Shown: in pieces, positions 13,231 through 24,315 of the stretch
Layout of the letters: each line of letters opens with the position of its first letter
Numbering within the stretch: position 1 is the stretch's first letter
Assembly (NCBI GenBank): GCA_964019165.1
Contig: OZ025271.1
Coordinates: 12,317,759 to 12,381,758 of the forward strand
Source: Mastigias papua
Lineage: Eukaryota > Cnidaria > Scyphozoa > Rhizostomeae > Mastigiidae
Direction: 5' to 3'
Length of the DNA stretch: 64,000 nucleotides
The notes under the pieces: generated by a model
Seen by the model: the letters and a program-made list of their open reading frames with translations, nothing else
Told to the model about the DNA's origin: nothing
Databases searched by the model: none
Position numbers and translations under genes: made by a program

Positions 13231-13965
13231 GGGGTCATTCAATTAGTACGTACGCTCTAAATTGGCTAAAATTTGACCCCCCTCCCCCCTCGTACGCACA
13301 CGTACGCTTGATGCTCACCCCCCCCCTTTTTGCGTACGTACTCTTGGTTGTTTGACCCCCCCCCCGCCCATCTCTTACAGAATGTTTCTAGGCATCTAAA
13401 ACCACGGAGAAAGACTTTTTAAGCTTTCACGAGACATTAAAATGATCACTTCAAATGTATTTCATGAACATTCTGTAGTGCTGTTCAAACAAATGGCCAC
13501 ATAGGGTATAATATGGCGCCACAATGGCCTGGTAGTTTGACGGAACCCGAGAGGGCTAGGTAATATGGGGCTTTCAAATATACATATCTCATCGCATGTT
13601 TCCTATCTGGCACGCTAGGCAACGGCGAAAAACTGGGTGTTCAGCCTTGTAAATGCCACTAGTAAATGCCGCTATTACAATGGGAAAAATATCGCTAGGT
13701 TTCAGTTTATTCAAAATTCCTAGGGGCCACATTGTCGGATTCGGCCTGAGGGCCATAAGCTTGACACCCCTGTACTAGAAGTAATTTCACCTGAATACGT
13801 ACTTCATTAATTAATTGTTGCAGGATATATGCAAAAAGCTGATAATTTTTTGCTTTGCGTACGTACTTCATGTGTCAACCCCCCCTCCCCCCCTTGTACG
13901 CATTCGTACGCATTTGTTTGACCCCCCTCCCCCCCTTCGTGCGTACGTACTAAATGAATGACCCC
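13231..13965 (+). mobile_element. Non-autonomous DNA transposon, GGGGTCATTC family, copy 1
   Basis: The element starts GGGGTCATTCAATTAGTACG and ends with the inverted copy, ending GAATGACCCC. The flanks carry a 3-bp direct repeat GTT (13228-13230 and 13966-13968). Both subterminal regions hold several CGTACG palindromes separated by long C tracts. The interior has no coding sequence but includes a GACACCCCTG segment resembling a hAT terminus. A second copy lies inverted at 17153-17909. A 3-bp target duplication fits Harbinger, CACTA or Chapaev-type transposases; the source is unknown. Confidence 0.8.
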
Positions 13966-16900
13966 GTTAAGAGGTTGAAACTCTACATGTACCTAATGCA
14001 TAAAACTAATAAAGATATTTTACGTCATCAACTAATACTATGATCACATTTGTATATGGAAGCACAATACAACCACAATACTCGTAAATTACTTGTATAC
14101 AATTACTAGCATATATTCCAATGAATCTCCTGTCTGGTAATACTTTCATAACTTGCCTTTTATTGGTTTATATTTACGATTCTGAACTAAAGTACATTCG
14201 TATCAAGTGCTGTGTGTTTTGTCTTCACGCCGAATGAATGATGACGCCATGATACCTTCGCTTCCCAGAAGACAAAACGGCCTAACATACAATCGTATCC
14301 TAACATCACTTCCCAGTATCAATCGATCAACGTCATCATTAAATAAAACACTATTGCGATTAACCCCACAGAAACACAAACGAAATCAGATTGACAAAGT
14401 TGTACTTACCACTAAAGACGTAAAAACCTTCACTCAAGTAACAAACAACTATAAATTGCTCGCAACAAGGAAATTCGCAGACACGGAAGCACAAGAGCGT
14501 AACAAGCAAACAAAACAACGAATACAAATGTACACAAAAGGGATTGTCTCAAATCATGTGATCTGTCTCCATGCATGATATCCATTCACAATACGTAGGT
14601 AATTTCCCCTGAAAACTCACACACCCACACGTGCTTACTGAGTTATTCTGGCAAGCAAAGTTTAATACACAAACGTCCGTTAACGGTCTCCAACCCCCTA
14701 AACTTTCTGGTCAATGAACAGATATCAGTAAGAAAATACAAAGAAGGAAAAGTGGATTGTAGCACGTGATCACTAGTAGATGATCATTGAACGGTGAATG
14801 TCTCCTCCGCATTACAGATAACGACAAACAACAAAGCAACATAAAATGACAATACTTCTTTTCTGTAAATCCAAACAAAAGACTCAAATGACTCCAGTTT
14901 AATGTTCCGAATCCCTATTATTTGCTTTCTTTTATGTAATGAATAGAGATTTGTGTTTGAGTCTCCCGATTTCTTTAACTCCATTAGGTAGGATCCATTT
15001 GTATGTAATCGTATCTTTCAAATTAAGAGATGATTTTATCAGTATGGAATTCTAAGCAAATTGCTCTCTGTTCAATAAGGTTGCTATTTATACCAAAAAC
15101 ATATCGATTGAACTTGTGTTAATGCAAATAGTAAGCTTTGGCCAAATGATTCGATTTTCCATTCGATTTCATTTGGCTTCAAAGTCGAGCATTTTCGAAT
15201 ATGTCCAGCAAGATTATTTGAGTTTTCGCTCGACTTTAAACTCCACTTCTGCGTTTTGTTGGCGTCTACAAGCTGACAAATATTTTGCATAGAAGATATT
15301 TTCCCGCTATAGGACACGCCATATCACATACTTTCATTAAGTAGTCAACTTTTTCACTGGATTTCTCCCTCGGCAGAACCTCAGATGGAAAATCAAGTCA
15401 TCTTCACACAGCTTCTAAAGCACCAAGTTTGCAATTCATAGCATTTTGCTAGATAGGTCCTTTGTGAAAATTGTGAAATTAAAATGTGTCCACATTGGGT
15501 CACACATACGTTCTGGGTATTTAGGACAGAGCATTATGTGTTAGCAAGTCCTTTATCAATCGGTTCTGTTATAAATTATAGCTTTCACTATCTACGCTTT
15601 TAATGCCACTTCATAATAAAGCCATAGCAGAAAGGAGGTCCTAAAGAAAAGACGTTTAAGTTGCTCTAGGGGCATCGCAGATTGTCTGTTCGACCCCGTC
15701 TATAAGAATGAATCAGTAGTTGCTTGTGGATGGGTGCCATGCCTGGTCCATTAAGAACGACACTTCCATTGCAAAACTTTCCATTATGTTTTTTGTGTAT
15801 GGGTTATTTGAGTAGAGCTTAATCCGAATTCGAGGGGGCAGAGGTAGTATCTACAAATATTTTCTGGCAGGAATTCTGGTTAATGGATAGAATATGATGT
15901 CATAGATTTTTGCCCCTGAAAAGACTTTGTTCGCAAGGAATGTAGCTATCATATGTCAATATGGAATTGAGGGGGTGAGATCACTCCTGTCGCCTTTTGC
16001 TCAGCACAAGCCAACTAATGTTGTCTCTAGTTGTTTTCGTTTATTTATGTTTACCTTTTACTATCAAAAGCCTTTGAAATAGACAATTTAAGGAAAGTAC
16101 TCATTGCGTCACTAGGGTAGTAACTCCTATTCTCCAAAGTATTAAAAGAACAGTTACAATTTCGGCATTAGTCTTTACCAACATCCATGCTATCATCTGA
16201 TATGAGGGCTTATTCGAGGGGGCTTATTAAACACTTGAAGTTGTAGCATGGTGGCATATTCCAGGACAGGGGGTTACTCGATTATTTACAGTATCTAGCA
16301 TCTACACTTAAACTCATTGCCACATGACTGACAAATCATCAAAAAATTCCCCCGTCGTATAAGATGAAGTTCAAGACCATGATTGCATAGTCAATAACAC
16401 ATAGCTTGTTACTTTCCTACAATTCAACGCCATAATTATATTAGACCTTCTCTTTGTAAATTTTACCACTATTTATTTTTTAAATTGCAAGACAAGTTTT
16501 TAATATGATCCCCATCACTAGTAGGGGCCCTTTAAAAATAATAGTTGATCATCTGACTATGGGCTAAATCGGATGGAATGATCTACTGAAGAGGCCACAA
16601 TGTGAAAAAGAATGAAATGAATGAAATTTTGTCTGCAACATCAGAAGACATTGAGAAGTGTCAGAAAAGGCCCGTTTCTGTTACTTAAGCCTGTTTCTAA
16701 GTAAGAAGGGAGATTCGGAGTTGCTCCATCTAGGAAATCTCGTTACGCTAAAGGAAAAGGGGGATAGCTGCCCCACTAAACATTCAAATGCCACAAAATT
16801 AACCATAGCTTTAGTAATAGCATAAGCATAGCATTCATCGCTTTATTCCTTAATATTTTCATTTTATTTGCATTGTCATGCAACTTCAAATGGCTCTAAG

Positions 16901-17053
16901 TGTAGTTATCAACGGTAACTGGATTGTCGCATCGTAGCCTTTGAATCAAAACATGATGGCCTATTCACCATTTTGTAACTTTAAACGTTAAATACTAACA
17001 TACTATGCAAGCAATAGCATGATGAACTGTAGCTTTTAAACAATGCAACTTAC
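13966..17053. other. No gene I can support
   Basis: A 123-codon plus frame (14207-14578) and a 77-codon minus frame (15084-15317) show no recognisable domain. A minus-strand donor-like GTAAGT complement lies at 14409-14414 without a convincing exon. A CTTATTCGAGGGGG repeat fragment is at about 16207-16225. Confidence 0.45.
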
Positions 17054-17150
17054 CTGATAAGAATCTATCGTGGAAATGTAGAGTCTCCTGGCAAAACGCT
17101 CACGTTCAACCAATAATTTGACATTCAACCAACGAGCCGCAAAGAAGTGA
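17054..17150 (-). other. Possible untranslated first exon (donor only)
   Basis: On the minus strand a relatively GC-rich block (with AACGTGAGCGTTTTGCCAGG) ends in CAG followed by GTAAGTTG, a near-perfect 5' splice donor. It contains no ATG and no acceptor is evident, so it could only be a 5' untranslated exon of a minus-strand gene. The inserted element at 17153 sits immediately upstream of it. Confidence 0.25.
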
Positions 17151-17152
17151 AA

Positions 17153-17909
17153 GGGGTCATTCATTTAGTACGTACGCACGAAGGGGGGAGGGGGTCAAGC
17201 AACTGCGTACGGATGCGTACAAGGGGGAGTGGGGGTTGACACATGAAGTACGTACGCAAAGCAAAAAATTATCAGCTTTTTGCATACATCCAGCAATATT
17301 TCCATTTGCAAAGGACCCTTCACAAACAATTAATTAATGAAGTACGTATTCAGTTGAAATTACTTCTAGTACAGGGGTGTCAAACATACGGCCCGCAGGC
17401 CGAATCCAACAATGTGGCCCCTAGGAATTTTGAATAAACTGGAACCCAGCGATATTTCTCCCATTGTAATAGCGGCATTAACTAGTGGCATTTACAAGGC
17501 TGAACACCCAGTTTTTTGCCGTTGTCTAGCGTGCCAGTTAGGAAACATGCGAGGAGTTATGTATATTTGAGAGCCCCTATTACCTAGCCCTCTCGGGTTC
17601 CGTCAACCGACCAGGCCATTGTGGCGCCATATTATACCCTACGTGGCCATTTGTTTGAACAGAATTATGTATTTTTCGTGAAATACATTTGAAGTGATCA
17701 TTTTAATGTCTCGTGAAAGCTTGAAAAATCTTTCTCCGTGGTTTTAGACGTCTAGAGACTTTCTTTTAGAGAAAAGGGGGGGGGTCAAACAACCAAGAGT
17801 ACGTACGCAAAAGGGGGGGGTGAGTATCAAGCGTACGTGTGCGTACGAGGGGGTATGGGGGGGTCAAATTTTAGGCAATTTAGAGCGTACGTACTAATTG
17901 AATGACCCC
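17153..17909 (-). mobile_element. Non-autonomous DNA transposon, GGGGTCATTC family, copy 2 (inverted)
   Basis: This copy has the same termini as 13231-13965 in the opposite orientation, with CGTACG palindromes between G/C tracts. It is flanked by the 3-bp repeat AAA (17150-17152 and 17910-17912). The central part contains CAGGGGTGTCAAACATACGG, which resembles a hAT terminal repeat and may be a nested piece. No transposase is present. Confidence 0.8.
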
Positions 17910-18187
17910 AAACAAGGAAGCTAAAATGAGACTAAGTACTTCATGTGTATGCGTATCCAAGTCAAAATAAGGCGTCAAACAGTTCAGACGCGAGAGGGTT
18001 GCAATATAAGACTTGAAAGGTGATATTACAGGCCTAATTCCAATGAAACAGTCAATGAAATGGAGATCAGTTACATTATATTACAAAACAATCCTAAATT
18101 GCATTGAGGTACGTCAGATTACAAGAATGTGCATGGAGAAAGGGGCTTGAACTCTTATCCTACCCCCAACAAAACTACATGTAGATA

Positions 18188-18549
18188 TACTCTTTAGTGC
18201 CTAATAGACATCCCCCCGTTAATTAATTTTTTCAAAATTTTCCAGGCAGGACATTCTTATTCCAACCCCCCCGGCTATTCAATTTTGGTAAAAATTTCAT
18301 TAAAAAAATTTTTTGAATGACGTGAATAATCATTTTTCTTTTTTCATCGTTTTTTCTTATTTACTATTATTGGTTTCAGAAAAAGTTGCACTGCTTAGAA
18401 GCTTTTTCAATACCCTCCCACCTATTACATTTAAGGCAATTTTCCAGCCCCCCCCGTTTATTCCAACCCCCCTGCTAATTAGATTTTGGGGACTTCTCAA
18501 CCTACCTCCAGGCTATTCCAACCCCCCTTCTATTAGGCACCAAAGAGTA
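18188..18549. mobile_element. MITE with TACTCTTTRGTGCCTAATAG ends and subterminal C tracts
   Basis: The inverted ends at 18188 and 18549 match over about 21 bp with one mismatch. Inside each end, units of the form ATTCCAACCCCCC alternate with TAATTAGATTTT-like sequence. A larger relative is at 25735-26553. No coding sequence. Confidence 0.7.
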
Positions 18550-18951
18550 CTGACATATACCTATTGAGCAAATAGATAGTAGACTCTTTCATCATAGTAG
18601 CTTTCATCACCAAATGTTGAAATAGGAGACATCTTTTTATCAGGTAACATTCTCTACGTTTCTGCAAGTTTGGTTTATTGCATCAAAATGCCTGAAACAT
18701 TTCTCATGGAAACATTTTAGATCATCTCAGTCACTTCTTCATCGTCTTTTTAATTGAGAAGTGGTTTTAATTTTGATAACAACGTTTTCGTGCAGTCTTC
18801 AGGTTTGCATATTGTATATAAATGTATTATCGTTTAATCTACTTTTAAAATATTTTCCAGTGTCGTTTACTTCAGTAGCAAGATATAGTAACTTGGATGC
18901 TCAACCAGGCAGGTAGCCAGCTTGAATTCGTAAGGGGGGCACAGCTAACAC

Positions 18952-19142
<191 letters not shown>

Positions 19143-19289
19143 GAACGGAGGAAGAAGGCAGAACACCTCTTTAATTAAATCTAATTAATTAAATTTTATG
19201 TTAATTTAATTAAATTTACATTTAATTAAATGTTAATTAAGTTCTGAAGTAATAAAGGGCGATTGCCTTTCTAACTTCATTCAGTTGCT

Positions 19290-19317
19290 CTGACGATGGC
19301 CGGATAAAGGCCGAAAC
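19290..19317 (+). other. Hammerhead-ribozyme-like core motif in a retroelement tail
   Basis: The sequence CTGACGA, then a GGCC/GGCC stem (19298-19301 with 19309-19312) closed by a 7-nt loop, then GAAAC, matches the CUGANGA-stemII-GAAA core of hammerhead ribozymes that occur in Penelope-like elements and related repeats. I could not assemble a convincing stem III plus the U-H cleavage site, so activity is doubtful. The surrounding 19139-19412 has long TTAATTAAAT-rich sequence and no genes. Confidence 0.3.
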
Positions 19318-19412
19318 TAGTTAGCACTGATGAAAAAGCGCAAAAACATCAACTTGATGCCTATTTCTTGAAAGAGTTTCTGCCCTCTTCTACTTGTGCA
19401 TTACTATATATA

Positions 19413-19862
19413 TGTAGTGACACGTAAACATTGTGCACATAGGCCATTTCTTACTCAACACCGATTTTCTTCTTTTCATTCATTCTCACTCACAACATCA
19501 CACACCTGGGACATGACCATACGTCACTCCTGTCATCACACACCTGGTCATTCCTATTCTATTGTTCTCAATGCAATCACCGCCACACGATTCCATTCAA
19601 CAAACAACGAACAACCACCTAACCCTTCCTGTACGTAACTCATGTTTATTTCGGGTTGTTCAATGTTTATGTATATATCCATGTTATCTGTAATGTAAAG
19701 TCAGTCAGAGTAGAGTCAGAGTACCGTCAACATCACTGTCTCCTCTCTCTGCCTCCGTGTTCTCTGCACGTTAAATAATGATACACAACACCATGGATCA
19801 ACGAAGGATGTCACTTATCGAACATTTGGAGCTTATAGGACCCAACAACACACGTTCCTATA
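19413..19862 (+). repeat. LTR 1 of the array
   Basis: 450 bp and the most diverged copy. It shares CATCACACACCTGG with LTR 5 where LTRs 2-4 have CATCAAACACCTGG. A TATATAT about 250-270 bp in could serve as the promoter TATA element. Confidence 0.75.
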
Positions 19863-20481
19863 ATGGTGACCGAGACGTGACACGCATATCCTTCGTTGAT
19901 CCAGCTTCATCAAGCAAGCACTCAAGCAGCAAGCAACAAACAGTCAACTTTCAACGCACTCGACTCACTGTAGTGCCTAAACAACACAGCAAAGGTTCCT
20001 GGTCAGCCTACTCACAAAACCTCGCACACAATCGTCGAACGCCGACATTCTGGTTCCTGGTGACCCAACACATAAAACCTCGCAAATTACAACCGTCGAA
20101 CGCCGACACGCTGGTTCTTGGTCATCCAACACATAAAACCTTGACAACATCACATCGTGGCCGCCGCAGAAATTGACATTTTTATAGTATGTTTGGACAT
20201 TTCGTATCTATTCTTCGTATTAATTCATTTTATTGTTCGTGTACAACTTCTGTTATTATATATTCGCATATTTTCAACTATTACCGTATATGTAGCCCTT
20301 CGTAGCATTAATCAGTACCACTAACATCTAGCTAGGACAACTAACGCTACTCTCGCCACTCATCATTCAGTTCTTTGTTGCCATTCACATTTCTCATCCT
20401 ACAATGTTTACAATCCTACACTGCTTTCTCCCTTACGGATCGAATGCTTCTCATCCGCTTGCATTCTAAGGGGGGAGCTCT
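19863..20481 (+). repeat. Internal segment 1 (619 bp)
   Basis: It begins with the intact PBS-like TGGTGACC and lacks one copy of the roughly 60-bp internal repeat (unit with GTCGAACGCCGACA and GGTTCCTGGT) found in the others, which explains its shorter length. No coding frame beyond about 100 codons. Confidence 0.75.
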
Positions 20482-20931
20482 TGTAGTGACACGTAAACAT
20501 TGTGCACATAGGCCATTTCTTACTCAACACCGATTTTCTTCTTTTCATTCATTCACATTCACAACATCACACACCTGGGACATCACCGCACGTCACTCCT
20601 GTCATCAAACACCTGGTCATTCCTCTTCTGTTGTTCTCTATGCAATCATCACACCATGAGCCTATTCAACAATCCTCTAACAACAACCTAACCCTTCCTT
20701 TACGTAAATCATGTTTATTTTCGGTTGTTCAATGTTTATGTATATATCACTGTTTATTGTAATGTAAAGTTCAGTCAGAGTAGAGTCAGAGTACCGTCAA
20801 CATCACTGTCTCCTCTCTCTGCCTCCGTGTTCTCAGCACGTTAAATCTGATACTCGCCTACAACGGATCAACGAAGGATGTCACTGAACGAACATTGCAG
20901 CTTATAGGACCCAACAATTCATGTTCCTATA
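20482..20931 (+). repeat. LTR 2 of the array
   Basis: 450 bp, nearly identical to LTRs 3 and 4; preceded by the AAGGGGGGAG purine run. Confidence 0.8.
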
Positions 20932-21609
20932 ATGATGACCGAGACGTGACTCGCAGATCCTTCGTTGATCCAACTTCATCAAGCAAGCACTCAAGCAGCA
21001 AGCAACAAGCAGTCGACTTTCAACGCACTCGACTCACTGTAGTGCCTAAGCAACACAGCAAAGGTTCCTGGTCAGCCTACTCACAAAACCTCGCACACAC
21101 TCGTCGAACGCCGACATTCAGGTTCCTGGTTGATCCTACTCACAAAACCTCGCACACAATCGTCGAACGCCGACATTCTGGTTCCTGGTGACCCAACACA
21201 TAAAACCTCGCAAATTACAACCGTCGAACGCCGACACGCTGGTTCTTGGTCATCCAACACATAAAACCTTGACAACATCACATCGTGGCCGCCGCAGAAA
21301 TTGACATTTTTATAGTATGTTTGGACATTTCGTATCTATTCTTCGTATTAATTCATTTTATTGTTCGTGTACAACTTCTGTTATTATATATTCGCATATT
21401 TTCAACTATTACCGTATATGTAGCCCTTCGTAGCATTAATCAGTACCACTAACATCTAGCTAGGACAACTAACGCTACTCTCGCCACTCATCATTCAGTT
21501 CTTTGTTGCCATTCACATTTCTCATCCTACAATGTTTACAATCCTACACTGCTTTCTCCCTTACGGATCGAATGCTTCTCATCCGCTTGCATTCTAAGGG
21601 GGGAGCTCT
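20932..21609 (+). repeat. Internal segment 2 (678 bp)
   Basis: It shares diagnostic bases with segment 1 (CCGTATATGTAG and CTTACGGATCG). It contains three tandem units with GTCGAACGCCGACA. Confidence 0.8.
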
Positions 21610-22059
21610 TGTAGTGACACGTAAACATTGTGCACATAGGCCATTTCTTACTCAACACCGATTTTCTTCTTTTCATTCATTCACATTCACAACATCACAC
21701 ACCTGGGACATCACCGCACGTCACTCCTGTCATCAAACACCTGGTCATTCCTCTTCTGTTGTTCTCTATGCAATCATCACACCATGAGCCTATTCAACAA
21801 TCCTCTAACAACAACCTAACCCTTCCTTTACGTAAATCATGTTTATTTTCGGTTGTTCAATGTTTATGTATATATCACTGTTTATTGTAATGTAAAGTTC
21901 AGTCAGAGTAGAGTCAGAGTACCGTCAACATCACTGTCTCCTCTCTCTGCCTCCGTGTTCTCAGCACGTTAAATCTGATACTCGCCTACAACGGATCAAC
22001 GAAGGATGTCACTGAACGAACATTGCAGCTTATAGGACCCAACAATTCATGTTCCTATA
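21610..22059 (+). repeat. LTR 3 of the array
   Basis: 450 bp; indistinguishable by eye from LTRs 2 and 4. Confidence 0.8.
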
Positions 22060-22737
22060 ATGATGACCGAGACGTGACTCGCAGATCCTTCGTTGATCCA
22101 ACTTCATCAAGCAAGCACTCAAGCAGCAAGCAACAAGCAGTCGACTTTCAACGCACTCGACTCACTGTAGTGCCTAAGCAACACAGCAAAGGTTCCTGGT
22201 CAGCCTACTCACAAAACCTCGCACACACTCGTCGAACGCCGACATTCAGGTTCCTGGTTGATCCTACTCACAAAACCTCGCACACAATCGTCGAACGCCG
22301 ACATTCTGGTTCCTGGTGACCCAACACATAAAACCTCGCAAATTACAACCGTCGAACGCCGACACGCTGGTTCTTGGTCATCCAACACATAAAACCTTGA
22401 CAACATCACATCGTGGCCGCCGCAGAAATTGACATTTTTATAGTATGTTTGGACATTTCGTATCTATTCTTCGTATTAATTCATTTTATTGTTCGTGTAC
22501 AACTTCTGTTATTATATATTCGCATATTTTCAACTATTACCGTACATGTAGCCCTTCGTAGCATTAATCAGTACCACTAACATCTAGCTAGGACAACTAA
22601 CGCTACTCTCGCCACTCATCATTCAGTTCTTTGTTGCCATTCACATTTCTCATCCTACAATGCTTACAATCCTACACTGTTTTCTCCCTTACGGTTCGAA
22701 TGCTTCTCATCCGCTTGCATTCTAAGGGGGGAGCTCT
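22060..22737 (+). repeat. Internal segment 3 (678 bp)
   Basis: It shares CCGTACATGTAG and CTTACGGTTCG with segment 4 and differs there from segments 1 and 2, showing paired expansion. Confidence 0.8.
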
Positions 22738-23187
22738 TGTAGTGACACGTAAACATTGTGCACATAGGCCATTTCTTACTCAACACCGATTTTCTTCTTT
22801 TCATTCATTCACATTCACAACATCACACACCTGGGACATCACCGCACGTCACTCCTGTCATCAAACACCTGGTCATTCCTCTTCTGTTGTTCTCTATGCA
22901 ATCATCACACCATGAGCCTATTCAACAATCCTCTAACAACAACCTAACCCTTCCTTTACGTAAATCATGTTTATTTTCGGTTGTTCAATGTTTATGTATA
23001 TATCACTGTTTATTGTAATGTAAAGTTCAGTCAGAGTAGAGTCAGAGTACCGTCAACATCACTGTCTCCTCTCTCTGCCTCCGTGTTCTCAGCACGTTAA
23101 ATCTGATACTCGCCTACAACGGATCAACGAAGGATGTCACTGAACGAACATTGCAGCTTATAGGACCCAACAATTCATGTTCCTATA
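22738..23187 (+). repeat. LTR 4 of the array
   Basis: 450 bp; preceded by the same purine run as the other downstream LTRs. Confidence 0.8.
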
Positions 23188-23865
23188 ATGATGACCGAGA
23201 CGTGACTCGCAGATCCTTCGTTGATCCAACTTCATCAAGCAAGCACTCAAGCAGCAAGCAACAAGCAGTCGACTTTCAACGCACTCGACTCACTGTAGTG
23301 CCTAAGCAACACAGCAAAGGTTCCTGGTCAGCCTACTCACAAAACCTCGCACACACTCGTCGAACGCCGACATTCAGGTTCCTGGTTGATCCTACTCACA
23401 AAACCTCGCACACAATCGTCGAACGCCGACATTCTGGTTCCTGGTGACCCAACACATAAAACCTCGCAAATTACAACCGTCGAACGCCGACACGCTGGTT
23501 CTTGGTCATCCAACACATAAAACCTTGACAACATCACATCGTGGCCGCCGCAGAAATTGACATTTTTATAGTATGTTTGGACATTTCGTATCTATTCTTC
23601 GTATTAATTCATTTTATTGTTCGTGTACAACTTCTGTTATTATATATTCGCATATTTTCAACTATTACCGTACATGTAGCCCTTCGTAGCATTAATCAGT
23701 ACCACTAACATCTAGCTAGGACAACTAACGCTACTCTCGCCACTCATCATTCAGTTCTTTGTTGCCATTCACATTTCTCATCCTACAATGCTTACAATCC
23801 TACACTGTTTTCTCCCTTACGGTTCGAATGCTTCTCATCCGCTTGCATTCTAAGGGGGGAGCTCT
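23188..23865 (+). repeat. Internal segment 4 (678 bp)
   Basis: It carries the segment-3 type diagnostic bases and ends in the purine tract before LTR 5. Confidence 0.8.
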
Positions 23866-24315
23866 TGTAGTGACACGTAAACATTGTGCACATAGGCCAT
23901 TTCTTACTCAACACCGATTTTCTTCTTTTCATTCATTCACATTCACAACATCACACACCTGGGACATCACCGCACGTCACTCCTGTCATCACACACCTGG
24001 TCATTCCTCTTCTGTTGTTCTCTATGCAATCATCACACCATGAGCCTATTCAACAATCCTCTAACAACAACCTAACCCTTCCTTTACGTAAATCATGTTT
24101 ATTTTCGGTTGTTCAATGTTTATGTATATATCACTGTTTATTGTAATGTAAAGTTCAGTCAGAGTAGAGTCAGAGTACCGTCAACATCACTGTCTCCTCT
24201 CTCTGCCTCCGTGTTCTCAGCACGTTAAATCTGATACTCGCCTACAACGGATCAACGAAGGATGTCACTGAACGAACATTGCAGCTTATAGGACCCAACA
24301 ATTCATGTTCCTATA
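23866..24315 (+). repeat. LTR 5 (terminal LTR of the array)
   Basis: The homology stops after TTCCTATA at 24315, the same point at which internal sequence begins in the other units. This shows the last copy is a complete terminal LTR rather than a random truncation. Flanking AT-rich bases (TATATA before LTR 1, TAG after this one) do not give an unambiguous target duplication. Confidence 0.8.

Larger units (their letters stand above)
19413..24315 (+). mobile_element. Tandem array of a coding-free LTR retroelement (5 LTRs, 4 internal segments)
   Basis: The array has the structure LTR-internal-LTR-internal-LTR-internal-LTR-internal-LTR, with a period of 1128 bp (1069 bp for the first unit). Each LTR is 450 bp, starts TGTAGTGACACG and ends TTCCTATA. 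It is followed after one base by TGGTGACCGAGACGTGA, which looks like a tRNA primer-binding site, in the first unit; TGG has become TGA in the others. Each internal segment ends in the purine run AAGGGGGGAG four bases before the next LTR, a polypurine-tract-like signal. No gag or pol is present, so this is a TRIM/LARD-like non-autonomous element, multiplied by recombination through shared LTRs. Orientation is taken from the PBS and PPT order. Confidence 0.8.

Noticed and set aside
14207..14578. 123-codon plus-strand gene
   Set aside because: No domain, signal or splice partner; length within what chance gives here. Left as unassigned sequence.
15084..15317. 77-codon minus-strand frame with possible zinc-finger-like Cys/His
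   Set aside because: Spacing fits no finger class I know and no supporting exon was found.
20375..24146. Repeated 66-98-codon frames as a tandem gene family
   Set aside because: They recur only because the LTR/internal unit recurs; frames cross LTR boundaries and lack any domain.
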